Source: Azolla caroliniana (Eukaryota; Polypodiophyta). Taken from it: a stretch of 64,000 nucleotides of DNA. The notes beneath the pieces were generated by a model that worked only from the letters and a program-made list of their open reading frames with translations, had not been told where the DNA came from and searched no databases. Below are positions 40,346 to 52,248 of this stretch, piece after piece (within the stretch, counting starts at the first letter, position 1; each line of letters begins with the position of its first letter). A program made the position numbers and the translations under genes. The stretch spans positions 5,704,001-5,768,000 of the forward strand of contig JBHGNT010000003.1 in the NCBI GenBank assembly GCA_043228905.1. The letters run 5' to 3'.

Positions 40346-41329
40346 ACAGTCACAAAGTATAGAATGATAGAAAGGAGATGATCCAACCAATCATACATAG
40401 CTTTTTAACATTATGGTAGTTATATGTATGGAAAGGTTGCACCTTGTTAATTGGGATGCACCTTTTCAAAAGTCAAGGGTTTCCCTTTTTCTATTTACCA
40501 TTTAATTAATGGTTTTATTTCAACACCCCCCCACCCCCACCCAAATATTCTAAATAGTTTGCATGTCTTTGTAATCCTAAATTTTCACAAGAAGCAGGTA
40601 GAGCCTTTGTTCAACTCCAACATATGAGAATATCATAATTCTTCTTTTGGCTGCCATGTGACTATTGCACATGCAATTATTAAAGAAAAACTAGTGGCCC
40701 ACTTATCATTACACATTATTAATTGGGTTGCACAGTTTTCCTTCTTTTATTACTTTATCTAACTAATTAGTTGATTTCATCTATTGATAAATTGATAGTT
40801 TGTAAGTCTTAATCCTAAATTTTTACAACAGGTAGGTAAAGCCTTTGTTTGTCTTTTCAAATAAGAGTGTCACGATTCTTTTTCTTTTGATTACCATGTG
40901 ATAGTTGCTATTGACATTATAAAATAAAACTACCAATAGATCTTATGCAAGAATCAATGCCTCCCCTCTCAAGTCCAAATCAAACGACCAACTAATGATA
41001 TGATTGGTCTTTCGTATTCAGACCATTTATGTTTTATGCAAAAGTTAAATGTGTGTTTTAAATCTTGTATAGCTCTTTGAATTGATTTCAAATGCATTAA
41101 ATTTTTGTTATGCATAAAGCATGAGGAATAGTCAATTGCAAAACAAAGGTAAGGACAAGTTCCTATAACTTAATATTGAGGCTTTCCTATTAATTGTTAA
41201 AAATGTAATTGCTTTATAAAATCAATATCTTATGTCATTGTTGGATTACATGATGCATTCAATTTACATGTTAGGAACAATATATTAGTAAGAGGTTTAA
41301 TGTTTAGCACATCAAATGTTTTTAAAATT
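40346..41329. other. AT-rich stretch without gene
   Basis: Two loosely similar segments (around AATCCTAAATTTTCACAAGAAGCAGG-like words near 40575 and 40815) suggest an old duplication of about 240 bp. No ORF is supported. The right part may include decayed copia RNase H sequence. Confidence 0.35.
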
Positions 41330-41630
41330 TAAGAATTTATTTTGATGAATAAGATAGAGGACCTAAATCTTTAATTGAACATGCATCGAAAATCTCTAGC
41401 TTTGCTTGGTGATTTCAAATGTTGTTCAAACTTCACACTATAGGAATGTCTTCCACATATAGCGTGACTACTGTTAGTTGATTAGATCTATGATTATCTT
41501 TAGTGTGCATATTTGGTTCAAAAAATTGTCTACAGTAGTCTTGCGAGAGCATGACAAACATGACATAGTTAATTATTTTTTAGGAGATTTTGTACTTCCA
41601 TAGATGGATTGAGAGAGCCAACAAACATAG
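41330..41630 (-). pseudogene. Copia reverse transcriptase, downstream half
   Basis: The minus strand reads VCWLSQSIYGSTKSPK (copia motif VCxLxKSLYGLKQ), SHALARLL, YVEDIP in place of the YVDDI active site, and IKDLGPL, across frame changes. It directly continues the fragment at 43937-44350 when the LINE between them is disregarded. The changed active site and stops mark it as dead. Confidence 0.7.
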
Positions 41631-43936
41631 TTTTTTTTTTCTTCAAAGATTTTCCTCAGTAGTATTAAGAAAAAACATGTAAATGCTACAACTTAAACTT
41701 GTGTGCCAAAAAGCTTACAATTTTTCACGTACAATGATATACTATAATCCTAAGACCAAAGACAAGACTTTGTAAATGGTGTTGAAATTTGTTGATGCAC
41801 TCTGTTGTGATTCATTGGTATTCAAGAAAGGGTCCATGGGAGTTGATAGTTCCATTGAGGCCCTTGAGTTGACTCTATAAATAGGGGTAACTTTTTCCGT
41901 AAGTGAAGGAGCTTCTTCTTTCTCTTGTTCACAGTCTTTGGGGAACCTTGCATGTTGTCATACTGGACGCGAACTACTACCAACAAGTTCTCCCATATCT
42001 CAAGTAAGACATCTGAGAGGCGTTGATTTGCCACATCATAAAGTTGGTTGCATGGACATTTCCATAATGCCCATAGCGTTATTGTAGTCACTGTTTTCCA
42101 TATCTAGACAGATCACACCTACTTTCGAGGTTGCTGAAAGGGGCTGACTAATATCAATATTCTATTATGTACCATCATTGCCTCCTAAACATTGTTTGCC
42201 TCATACAACATCAAACTGGAATGTAGCACTCCCCACATCGTTGATCCCCATGAAAATAGGCAGCCGACATTGATTGTTAAAAATAATGAAAGAACTTTAT
42301 TACATACTTGTTGAGCCAAGGGACAGGACCAAAGTGCATGCTTGGCAATCTCCTAAGCTTCATGACCGAAGGCACATTGTTGAAGATTGGGTGTTACATT
42401 CCTTTTCAATGAGTGACCAACTGGTAAGGCCATATGCACTAATAGCCATTTGAAGAGAATAAATTTAGTTGGCCCCTTGAATGATCAAATCCATCTCCAG
42501 TAGGTTTTCAAATGCAAAGTTGAGACCCCCAACTGGTCCAATGTTTCTGAGCTGCTAGTATCCTTGCATTCCGAGAGAGCAATAGTGCTCTTTCAAGTTT
42601 TACTGAGTATTGAAAGAAGGGAACCTTTATGATTTGTTCCCCCAAGGAATGTGACCAAAACCAAGCCCTTGGATCCCATGTTAATCTTGCAATCAGGTCT
42701 TTTGCATATAACAACATATCACACATAGGAGCAATTGAAGGATAAGGATCAAGCATCCATTTCTTTCCAATTTTAGCAACCACTCTGATTGGTGCACTTC
42801 ACAAGTGTTGTAGATAATTGCACTCAAAGGTGTAAGGTTGTAATGTATGATTGTCTAGGACCTGAAAATAAGAAGTGCACTCGTTAAGAGAAACACCCTT
42901 GACAGCCATAAATGTGTCATTTACGAAGCATCCAAACCACATATGTTCCTTCCTTGGTTGAAAGGTTGTAGAAAACGAAGAATATGTTGATGATATGCTA
43001 GCAGTCATTACCTTGGCACCATGAACAGATTGTAAATATGTAAGACGATCTTCTTGTGACATTTGCTGAAATTGAGTCCAAGTTCTTACAAATGCAACAG
43101 GCTTGTTATCCAGTTTTCCCTAGGCAAGGTGAGTCCTCAAGCCCAACACTTTTCCTGCATTATCCCAAAATAAAGAATTGGCAAGAAGAGGCTGATTAAG
43201 TAGTGCATCCCACGTAGAAAGCTTGTCCTTAAGCAAGAACGACTTAATCACATCCCATGCCCTTATGATTCCTAGCAAAAATCTATTGGATGCAAGATCT
43301 TGCCTTGGTGTTTGTACATCATTCAAGAATAACCACTTTAAAGAGGGTGACCAAACACCACATGTCTTAGGACTTAATTGCATCAACTGATTTAGAAATA
43401 TCCCTTTCCAAGCTTTTGATCCTGGTAGCAATCCTCTGATCACAAACTTAGTCAAAAGGGCGCATGACTACATTAAAGGATCTATCAAACCCAACCCTCC
43501 ATTGCTTTTGGATTGGATTAACACATTCCAAGCAACTTTGGCTACTGTTGGAGATCCCTGTTTTCCCCCCCAAAGGAATTTTTTTATTTTGGATCAAACT
43601 TTGCATTTTCGTTGTTGTAGATCTAGAAAATAACCAAACAGATGTTATAAACCACATTGAAACCAGCAATACAGAGTTTGCTGCTACAAACCGACCTACA
43701 AAGGATAATTGTTGGGCATCCCAGTGTAGTGGTTTACATTTTATTGACAATAGTAATGGTGATAGCATTGCTTCTGACCGCAAATCTATATCAACCATAC
43801 ATCCCAAATAACGAACTGGTTCACCATGATGAAGCCATCGGAAAGAAGGACATGGATACCATGTAGGGTGAGTTTCTTCACCTACCCAAAGTCCAATTGA
43901 CTTGTTCTAGTTAAGTGTAGCACTTGTAGCATCTAC
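41631..43936 (-). mobile_element. 5'-truncated L1-type LINE copy
   Basis: The 2.3-kb insert matches the 3' part of the LINE at 25761-28060, including zinc-binding domain and 3' UTR. A 10-T run at 41631 (poly(A) on the minus strand) marks its 3' end. A 13-bp direct repeat CCAACAAACATAG flanks it at 41618-41630 and 43937-43949. These are the marks of target-primed reverse transcription with 5' truncation. All frames are broken. Confidence 0.92.
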
Positions 43937-44350
43937 CCAACAAACATAGTTTGGTTGAGAAATTGACTCAAATCCAAGGAGTTATGGCATGTAAATTTCT
44001 TAATGGTAGGTCATAATGCGAGAATTCTATTTATATATCCAAATAATGTACCTTAAGGTCAAGAATGGTGACTAGAGACATAACAAATCAGAATGATGCC
44101 CTATGAAAAAGGAGTAAGAATGGTTGAGAATAGTTGAGTCCTTCTACTCGAGAGAAACCATGAACCATAAGTTCAGCTTTGTAACGTGCAATAATACTAT
44201 GTGGGTGTAGTTTTGTCATCAACACCCAATTTCATGAGATAGGTGAGTGGCCTATAGCGAGTGGTACTAGAGTCCATGTTTTGTTAGGATAGTGAGTTCA
44301 CTTTCTTTCTCTAGGGCCGCTTTCCATTCAACACTATTCAACCTTTGCAA
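43937..44350 (-). pseudogene. Copia reverse transcriptase, upstream half
   Basis: The minus strand reads as the conserved start of copia RT: NWVLMTKLHPHSIIARYKAE, MVHGFSRVEGLNYSQPF and MSLVTILDLKVHYLDI. Two stops are present and the usual catalytic Asp-containing motif after LDI is degraded. A preceding segment near 44330 fits the WKAALEKE-type linker before RT. Confidence 0.78.
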
Positions 44351-45448
44351 TGCATAATCGATAGTTAGTGGATAGTCAAATAACGTTTAATGTGATTGAG
44401 GGGGAGTTGAGTGCAGAGAGATGGGAACATGAATAATCAAGTTGAATTAAGTATGTTTTGCCAAAGCTTTGAAGTATTTGGACGAAGTTTAATGATCTTT
44501 CCCGTTTGGGAATAATTTGTATTTATAATTGGAATATGTGGTTCACTTTGTTGTGCATATTTGGTTATTTGAAGCGAGAAACTAGAGTGTCACTTGTTAA
44601 AGAGGAGTTACGGTCATTAGTTAAAGGGAAAATGTGTGGTTGGGCCTTTAATGATGAGAACATTGATGGAAGGTGGTTAACATGCATTTGGTCAATTGTG
44701 ACTTCTTGGCTTTCCAAGGAAGTGTGTGGATCCCCCCACCAAGAAGGACTAATTGATGGTATGTATTGTTTTGTATGGTACTTATTTCTTCTATATTTTC
44801 TAATCGGGTGTGAGTGAGTATGAGATATTGGGCTATCTTCATCCACTAAACATAAATTGTCTAGCTTTCGGGGTTATATAACCGATAACCCTTCTAGCCA
44901 CGAGGTTCGGCATACCCAAGACATATGGTTAGACTAATGTGGTTGTCTAATTTAGGCGAGATATACAAGGGTATAAGAGGATAAGTTGGCAAGGAGAACG
45001 ATATGAGAACTATGCATGTGTATCCCCGACCCTCGAGAATCAGAATATTTCGGCCTGTCCCTTCTCGATTTGTCTGGGATTTGTCCGTCCGTTTGATCCT
45101 TAGTCCTCTCTGGGGTGAAACTTTGTCCAAGAGCACTTCATTGTGAAATAAGAAGGCACTTTAGCTCAATTAAAGAAATGACACAATTCAACACCATGAA
45201 AAGGACCACAATTAAATGACTGTGAAGAGATTTTAACTCTTTCTGTGAATTCTTATCTTCTTCTTCTACTTCTACTTCTCCTCCTCCTCTGTTCTGCTTC
45301 CCTGTTCTGCCTCCCTCTCTGCTGCTTTCTTTCTCTTTTCCACGGAATTAAAGCCAACAGGAGCACAAAACAATCGCCCACATGCATATTTTGTCACAGA
45401 GCTCCATGAATCAGTGACATATGCGTGTGGGACCATAAAACAAAGAAA
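44351..45448. other. Upstream region of the GT17 gene
   Basis: A 160-bp segment at about 44400-44560 has a diverged direct copy at 48930-49075 on the other side of the gene. An open frame at 44506-44817 is unlike known proteins and is probably not coding. Pyrimidine-rich (TTC/CTC) tracts near 45255-45300 resemble a plant 5' leader. No TATA box can be assigned safely. Confidence 0.4.
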
Positions 45449-46642
45449 ATGATAGGGACCAAGAAGCATGTCCATCTCCACAAGAAAGACCTTCAACAGA
45501 CTCCCTCCCAGCCCACTCGTCAGAATCAGAATCAGAATCAGAATCACAGACCACCGGCTCTACCAAGGCGAACTCGATACACCGTGGTACTGCTGTGTGG
45601 AATCCTTGCTTCAGTGCTCATGTTGTCTCTGGTTTATATAAAATGGGAGACCATCGGTTACGCCTTACGGCCGGTGTGGGACAATACCCCTAGGCCATTC
45701 CAACACATCCCTCACTACTATGCACCTAACATATCTCATTCACTCCTTTGCTCGATGCATGGGTGGTCCGTCCGCACACATCCAGCCAATGTGTTCGATG
45801 CCATCATCTTCAATAATGAGCTAGACCTCCTTGAGATTCGCATCCGCGAGCTCGAGCCATTCGTCACCAAATTCGTCATCCTGGAGTCCAATTCCACGTT
45901 TACAGGCATCCCGAAGCCCCTCTGGCTCTCGGAAAATGCCGAGAGGTACGTGTTTGCAAGGGGACAGATGTGGCATGAGCGGATGGGCGGACGGAAGTTG
46001 AGGAGTAAAGAAGACCCATTTGTGCTCGAGCGTGCCCAGCGGAAAGCCATGGACGATGTTCTCAAAAGGGCCGGTATCCGAGAGGGAGACCTTGTCATCA
46101 TGGCAGATGTGGATGAGATACCTAGTGGGCATACCATAGACCTGCTCAGATGGTGCCATGGCATCCCTGAAGTCATGCATTTGGAGATGAATTCTTACCT
46201 CTACTCCTTTGAATTCTGGGTGGACAAAGGCACATGGAGGCCAAGTGTCCATATCTATAAACCTTATAATACCCTATATGGTCATTCAAGGCGCACGGAT
46301 TTGATTTTGGCCGACTCCGGGTGGCATTGTAGCTTCTGTTTTAGGTATATCGAAGACGTTGCCTTTAAGATGCAGGCATATAGCCATGCTGACCGCGTGA
46401 AGTCACCGAGCTTTCTTGACTCGAGCCGAATTCAAGAAGTTTTATGCAATGGAAGTGATCTATTCAACATGTTGCCTGAGGCTTATACTTTCAAGGAGCT
46501 AGTGTCTAAGATAGGTCCAGTGCCCAAGTCATATTCTGGTGTCAATCTGCCATCTTTCTTGTTAAAGAACCATGAGAGGTTCAAGTTCTTGCTACCTGGG
46601 AATTGTATTCGAGAAAAACGTGAGAATTCTCCACCCTCGTGA
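45449..46642 (+). CDS. Family GT17 glycosyltransferase (beta-1,4-N-acetylglucosaminyltransferase-like)
   Basis: The ATG at 45449 opens an intronless 397-residue protein; the in-frame extension to 45425 begins with GTG, so 45449 is chosen. The N-terminus is a short basic cytosolic tail with a QNQNQNQN run, followed by one membrane anchor at about residues 40-62 (VVLLCGILASVLMLSLVYI), the layout of a type II Golgi enzyme. The lumenal domain has the GT17 signatures FDAIIFNNELDLLEIRIREL, FVILESNSTFTGIPKPL, a DxD-type MADVDEIPS for metal and sugar-nucleotide binding, and LADSGWHCSFCFRYI. It ends with LLPGNCIRE, as in plant members. Family members resemble animal GnT-III; the plant substrate is not known to me. 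The gene appears complete. Confidence 0.92.
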   Translation: MIGTKKHVHLHKKDLQQTPSQPTRQNQNQNQNHRPPALPRRTRYTVVLLCGILASVLMLSLVYIKWETIGYALRPVWDNTPRPFQHIPHYYAPNISHSLLCSMHGWSVRTHPANVFDAIIFNNELDLLEIRIRELEPFVTKFVILESNSTFTGIPKPLWLSENAERYVFARGQMWHERMGGRKLRSKEDPFVLERAQRKAMDDVLKRAGIREGDLVIMADVDEIPSGHTIDLLRWCHGIPEVMHLEMNSYLYSFEFWVDKGTWRPSVHIYKPYNTLYGHSRRTDLILADSGWHCSFCFRYIEDVAFKMQAYSHADRVKSPSFLDSSRIQEVLCNGSDLFNMLPEAYTFKELVSKIGPVPKSYSGVNLPSFLLKNHERFKFLLPGNCIREKRENSPPS

Positions 46643-48219
46643 TACCTCTGTTCTTTCAGATTGGAGTGAACATGTTTTTCACATATAACTATCATTCATG
46701 GACGTATAGATAAAGAGGAATACTCTGGAACATGCTACATACAACATGGAAACACTTATGATACTTGGATTTTGGTTTTCATTCAGCATGTCAAGTATCT
46801 ATTCCATTGGATTTCAAGTGAATTACCAATGCATATATGCAATTTTTTTGTTAGCAATGCTCATGGAGTGACAAATTTTCAGTGGCACTTGTGGTGAAGG
46901 GCTTTCCTAGCTTGCTAATACCAGTATTAAGGCTCAAGCAAGCTAAGTGATCACAAGTTCAACGTGTTATGATGGAATAACATGCTTGTTTCAAGTATCA
47001 AATATCTTGAACAAAGTATTCTGTTGTCCAGTATCCAAGTGTACTCTGTTTTGTTGAGCTTTGAAATATCCGAGTCTAGGATCATCATGTATACTGTATC
47101 TTGTATCGAATTGAACTAAATCAGTTTTGAACAAAATATCTTCTCCTTCTCCTTCTTCTTCTTCTCCTTGTATTTCTCATAAATCTGGTCATCTGCTTGC
47201 ATACATCCTGATTCAACTTGTATTGATCAAGTTGTTATAAATATAGATATATGAGCTGTTATAAAGTGTTGTCATGGTATTGGAGCTTGCAAATCTGTCC
47301 ATTAACATCTATCAAAACAGAGGAGAGATTACAATTTCCTGTTATGATGCTCTTGTCTTCTAGTTTGGGATAGAAATGAAACTTTGTTTAAGGCACCAAA
47401 TTTATCGCATAGCTAGGCTTGTCTAGATTCACAACTTGATGCTGCCTGTGCAAAGATTAAGGCTCCTGGTATTTCAGATTTTTTTTATTATAGGGTGAGA
47501 AATGAGGTTCTAATGAGGTTTGTGACCATTTGCTAGCCAGAGATGTTCATTATTCTCTTGACTAGGTTAAGTGTAGCAGAGCCATGGAGAGCTTGGTACT
47601 TTTGCTACTGATATTACTTGCAGCTCATCGGTAGACTTCCTTGGCAATTTTCAATGGTGCTCTTTGAAAACGCCCTACAAGCGAGATTACTTTTGACATT
47701 ACCATTTACAAAGCTTGGAAAGAATTTTTCAAACCCTTCTTTCTACTATCAATAGAGTGAAACCAGTAATTCTGCTAGTATTAGAAACTATGTCATCCAA
47801 ATCATGGCATCTTGAAGGTATACTAATCTATTGGACTTATTGATTGGAAGAAAATTGATTAGCTAATGAGGAAAGTACGCAAATGTTGTTGTGCTTAAAT
47901 TTATCTGCATACAAAGATTGAAGGCTAAACTGACAATATCACTCTGATTGAAGTCCAATTCCAATCTAAAATATTCTCAGAGCCTTATTCAATATCAAGT
48001 GTGGCCATGGGAATAAATTTGACCTTCTGGAAAGAACAATGAAATACCAGAGCCTAGACCCTCAAGAGAAACAATATCCAGAGTTAAACTTAGGGAATTG
48101 GTAAATTCACAGTTTTTTCTGTATTTTCACAGTTTTTTTTTAGTTCAGAAATATGATTACAAATGATAGGAAGATTCCATCCCCCCAAAAAAACTGTGCA
48201 TTTACCAATTTCCTTTTTT
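46643..48219. other. Downstream region of GT17, no gene seen
   Basis: The sequence is AT-rich with scattered microsatellites such as (CTT)n near 47145-47165. No ORF or RNA gene is supported. The first few hundred bases presumably hold the GT17 3' UTR. Confidence 0.45.
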
Positions 48220-48220
48220 T

Positions 48221-48395
48221 ACTTTCCAAAGCAAAACATTAGATAGATGAAAAAGCAAGAATATAATTTACAAGCCAAACAATCTTAATGGATAAAAACA
48301 CATTTTTTTGAGCAAGAGAGAATGTTTTTAGTTTCCAAAGCAAAACATTAGATGGACAAGTGCGAACGTACTTTACAAAGCAAATAATCCCATTT
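48221..48395. repeat. Imperfect tandem duplication of about 108 bp
   Basis: The word TTTCCAAAGCAAAACATTAGAT occurs, split by one base, at about 48223 and 48332. Each copy is followed by a similar stretch ending in TTTACAA. Confidence 0.7.
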
Positions 48396-48929
48396 TCCCA
48401 AGCAAGAGAGCTTCGTGATATTTGGTTCCCTTTACATGCAATAATTATTGACTCACAATTGTTCCTCTCTAAAGGACATGACTACTTTTGTTCACGGATA
48501 AAAAGATGGGTGGATAGGCAAGCTCCACTTCAACCAAAACAAAAACAAGAACAAAACAATGGACTGAAAAATAGGACAATTCTTTGAGTTAAAGATTCTT
48601 ATGGACACTATTGAAGAAGTTGAGCAAATCTCCCATATGACTTGTGGGAACTTGAACAATTATACAAATCAAGGAAAACTACTAGTTTGGCATGTGTACA
48701 AATATAGCGCACAATGTTAAGAGTTGTGACAAATGCCAAAGATATTCCAAAAAGCTAACATAGGGATGAGCTATATATTATGCCACCAGTGACCACAACA
48801 TTGATGCGATGCCCCCCTTTTTGGTAAAACGCGTTGCATTGAGGATCTTCGTATTTCGGTATCCATGTTACCAATTTCTTTCTCTCTACCATATGAGAAT
48901 CATCGTTATGAGATAAAGGAGCTTTTGCG

Positions 48930-49075
48930 AGAAATGGGAGCATGAATAATTAATGTGAGTTAGGTGTATTGTGCCCAAAGGTTTCACCTTACGAATAGTT
49001 GGATGAGGATTAGAGATCTTTATAGTTTAGGAATAATAGGTATGTATAATTGGAATATGTGGTTCACTTTCGTAT
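48930..49075. repeat. Diverged copy of the segment at 44400-44560
   Basis: ATGTATAATTGGAATATGTG and TGGTTCACTTT recur here as at 44518-44550, as does the GGGAGCATGAATAAT block. Both lie in the same orientation on either side of the GT17 gene. Confidence 0.6.
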
Positions 49076-49150
49076 GAATACTTGCAATTTGCCATTGCCG
49101 CACATTGTTGTCTATGTCCTGCTCGGGTTGCCAACCCTTTTGGAAAAAAT

Positions 49151-49435
49151 AATTTTTTTGAAACCTGAACCAAACCGAACCGAACCCATTTTAAGGAGAA
49201 CCTCATCCCTCTTTTATTGATGATGTATGTCACACACGCACTTTCACCCAGAGTTGTATGTCTTCATTGCCATTTTATGCTTCCCAATATTCTCATGCAT
49301 CTTGCATACTCCATGCCCAACATGTTCATGATCTATTCCTAAGTGAAGCTTACATGTTTTCATGGCATTGAACCTTGGGAAATCCAAACTAAGTTGGTTG
49401 ATAGTTTTTTCAATGACACTTCATGACCACCCTAC
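49151..49435. repeat. 285-bp direct repeat, copy 1
   Basis: This block recurs at 50591-50875, exactly 1440 bp further on, with only a handful of base differences. It starts in an AACCGAACC-rich stretch and ends at CCACCCTAC. Confidence 0.93.
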
Positions 49436-49960
49436 CATTGAATTTCAATTCACCATCCTTGATATTCATGGAGTGCTCCACAATCCATAAACAATGCTAT
49501 TTTTCATGCCCAAAATCCTTCTATGATCCCTAACCCCATACCAACTACCACAAGCTCTTCAAGGCAATGATGGGTGGCACTATATCGAGATCCTTGAGGA
49601 GCTACCTCATATCCTTCGAGCCCTTCACCAAATTCTTCACATGATAGCCCAAAACAACATAGAAGGGGTGAAGTAATGATTTATCTTTTGGGTGTGGAGC
49701 CTCTCTCTTCCACTTTTTGCCATGCACTTCCTATCATATCACTTGGTGGTTGACATGGTTCCTCTGTGCCACGTTCCAAATAAATCCTTTATTAGTGTCA
49801 TATAACTGTTACATTGAACGGTTCATTATAGTGGACCTTGCTTTGGAACGTTTGGGCCTCCCTGCATTCTTTCATCACGTCTAGGAAGAACAATTCAAGG
49901 AAACAAAACGATATACTTCTAAATTCTAATATAGCCACCTTTGCACCATTAGACAATCTA
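49436..49960. other. Non-coding stretch before solo LTR
   Basis: No gene is supported here. Pyrimidine-rich sequence predominates, and no RNA gene or promoter stands out. Confidence 0.4.
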
Positions 49961-50590
49961 CATCTTGTTGGGAAACAGGTCCCTCCGGATAGGAAGAGCA
50001 CGAGCAGGATCAAATGGATAGCTAACTTGGCTGAGGCCGAAAAATCGAATGACCGATAATCGAACGATAATTTATCGACCGAATCTGATTGGGCTATATT
50101 TGTAAATAGCCTACATGTGCCCATTAAGGCTGTATTTGTAAATAGTCATTTAATATATGAGTATAAATATACTTAGGGTAAGTAGTCAGATTGTTATGAT
50201 TATTATTGTTGTACAAGTTACGGTGTGTAGTTGGCTCTATAACTAGAGTGAGAGAATGTGTGAGAGAGTTGTAACTCTATTGCCGTCTGTCAGACGAAGA
50301 AGATCTCAAGGTCATTGCCTTGAGATTCTTACTTGTGTATTTTCATCTCGATATAGTCATTCACTTCGGAGTGTGTGGGCTCTCGTGGTTTTTCCCATTT
50401 AGGGTTTTTCCACTTGAAATCTTGTGTCTTTGTACTTGAGTTGTCCGTCCTATGTTTTTCTTGTCATCTCGATCAGTGCATCCACATACGCACACAAGTG
50501 TTAACCGGTTGTGGCCGGTAGTAACAATCGGCAACAGTTTAGTTCGGTTTGAGAGGGTCCAAACCGAACTGGTTTGGAACCGAACCGTTT

Positions 50591-50875
50591 AATTTTTTTG
50601 AAACCTGAACCAAACCAAACCAAACCCATTTTAAGGAGAACCTCATCCCTCTTTTATTGATGATGTATGTCACACATGCACTTTCACCCAGAGTTGTATG
50701 TCTTCATTGCCATTTTATGCTTCCCAATATTCTCATGCATCTTGCATACTCCATGCCCAACATGTTCATGATCTATTCCTAAGTGAAGCTTACATGTTTT
50801 CATGGCATTGAACCTTGGGAAATCCAAACTAAGATGGTTGATAGTTTTTTCAATGACACTTCATGACCACCCTAC
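50591..50875. repeat. 285-bp direct repeat, copy 2
   Basis: This is the second copy of 49151-49435, now located inside the solo LTR. It is joined at CCTAC to a second copy of the LTR 3' half. Confidence 0.93.
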
Positions 50876-51175
50876 TGTGTGTAATTGGCTCTATAACTAG
50901 AGTGAGTGAATGTGTGAGAGAGTTGTAACTCTGTTGCCGTCTGTCAAACGAAGAAGATCTCAAGGTCGTTGCCTTGAGATTCTTACTTGTGTATTTTCAT
51001 CTCGATATAGTCATTCACTTCAAAGTGTGTGGCCTCTCGTGGTTTTTCCCATTTAGGGTTTTTCCACGTTAAATCTTGTGTCTTTGTACTTGAGTTGTCT
51101 GTCCTATGTTTTTCTTGTCATCTCGATCTTTGCATCCACATACGCACACGAGTGTTAATTGGTTGTGGCCGGTAG

Positions 51176-51689
51176 TAACAATCGGCAATGGTTCGGTTCG
51201 GTTTGGAACCGAATTGTTTGATTTCTTTTAAACCTGAACCGAACCGAACCAAAAAACCGTTAAACCGAACCGTTAAACATTTTTTCAAACCGTTAAACCA
51301 TTAAACCGTAAAAACCGCGGTTTCATAGTTCAGTTTCAGTTTCCAACATAGGTCAAATTTTTAATTTTTTTAAAATTTATAATATTTCATTATTTAGAAT
51401 TTTTAAAATTTTTAAGATGTTCCTAAAATGTGAGAATAAGGTGTATGAAAAGATTGTTTAAAAACAATTTTTAGAATTTTTTAGAATTTTTTTAAATGTT
51501 TTTAAAAAATTAAAAATAAAAAACCGTTTAACCGTTTAAACCACAGTTTTTGACTATTGAAACCAAACTGAAACCGAACCGAACCGTTTAAAAAAACCTA
51601 AACCTGATCCGAACCGTTGAAACCCTTAAGCTGTTAAACCACGGTTTCGCGGTTCGGTTCGGTTCAAACCGAACCGTTGCCGATTGTTA
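51176..51689. mobile_element. hAT-like foldback element rich in AACCGAACC
   Basis: A perfect 13-bp terminal inverted repeat TAACAATCGGCAA lies at 51176-51188 and 51677-51689. It is flanked by GCCGGTAG and GCCAGTAG, an 8-bp duplication with one mismatch. The interior is made of GGTTCGGTT and AACCGAACC words in opposite arms around an AT-rich centre, so the whole can fold back. No transposase is coded. A partial copy of its left end follows the first LTR half at 50521-50590. Confidence 0.78.
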
Positions 51690-51731
51690 GCCAGTAGTAT
51701 CCTCTACACATCTTGCTTACCTTGAGGATCC

Positions 51732-52172
51732 ATGTGTCAATCATACTCAAATGGTCCAAGACTTGAAATGCCAACAAAACTAATGGCCATCAAAACCACT
51801 TTAATGTTTCATTCCCTAGTTGATTCCATTGTAGGTCGTCGACCATGCATCACTCAAAATGCCTCCCCACTTGATCATGTTCCCATTCCATATGACTCCT
51901 TATCTTACCTAAATGTAGGGATAACCTTGAGCCCAATTTCAGTAAAATTAAGTATTGCTCCTAATGTTCTGCTTCAATGCCCATATACATTCATCATCAC
52001 CATGGTTTTCCTTGCAATCATTGACCCTTTACCCTCCACCACTCCTCCATCCACACCTCTAGCACCCCTTGGCTCAAAGCATATGAAAAGGATCACCAAT
52101 GCATTCAATAGCTCAAGGTGGGAAACAAAGACTTCAAGGCTCACTTGGCAACAAAACATGTTCAGCTGCTAA
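51732..52172 (+). other. Open frame of 146 codons, unrecognised
   Basis: The frame opens at an ATG and has no domain I recognise. Its composition is Ser-, Pro- and Thr-rich, and it lies between two solo LTRs. It may be chance. Confidence 0.2.
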
Positions 52173-52248
52173 GTTTAGAGAGGCCAACCACCACACTTGA
52201 CCATATTGCGTGCCTCAACTTCCCATAATCACTTCCAACACTTGCTCA

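Larger units (their letters stand above)
49966..51708 (+). mobile_element. Solo copia-type LTR enlarged by later insertion and duplication
   Basis: The LTR starts TGTTGGGAAACAGG at 49966 and ends CTCTACA at 51708. A 5-bp target duplication CATCT flanks it (49961-49965 and 51709-51713). Inside, the LTR sequence 50222-50520 is repeated at 50876-51175, separated by a copy of host sequence (50591-50875). A hAT-like element (51176-51689) interrupts the very end. No internal coding region remains, so this is a solo LTR. Orientation is inferred from its likeness to the LTR at 52249. Confidence 0.75.

Noticed and set aside
44506-44817. 103-residue membrane protein upstream of GT17
   Set aside because: Part of it lies in a segment repeated at 48930-49075, and the sequence has no recognisable family. 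It is likely chance.
45425-45448. Upstream in-frame extension of the GT17 protein by eight residues
   Set aside because: The codon at 45425 is GTG, not ATG; the first ATG in frame is 45449, which suits a plant nuclear gene.
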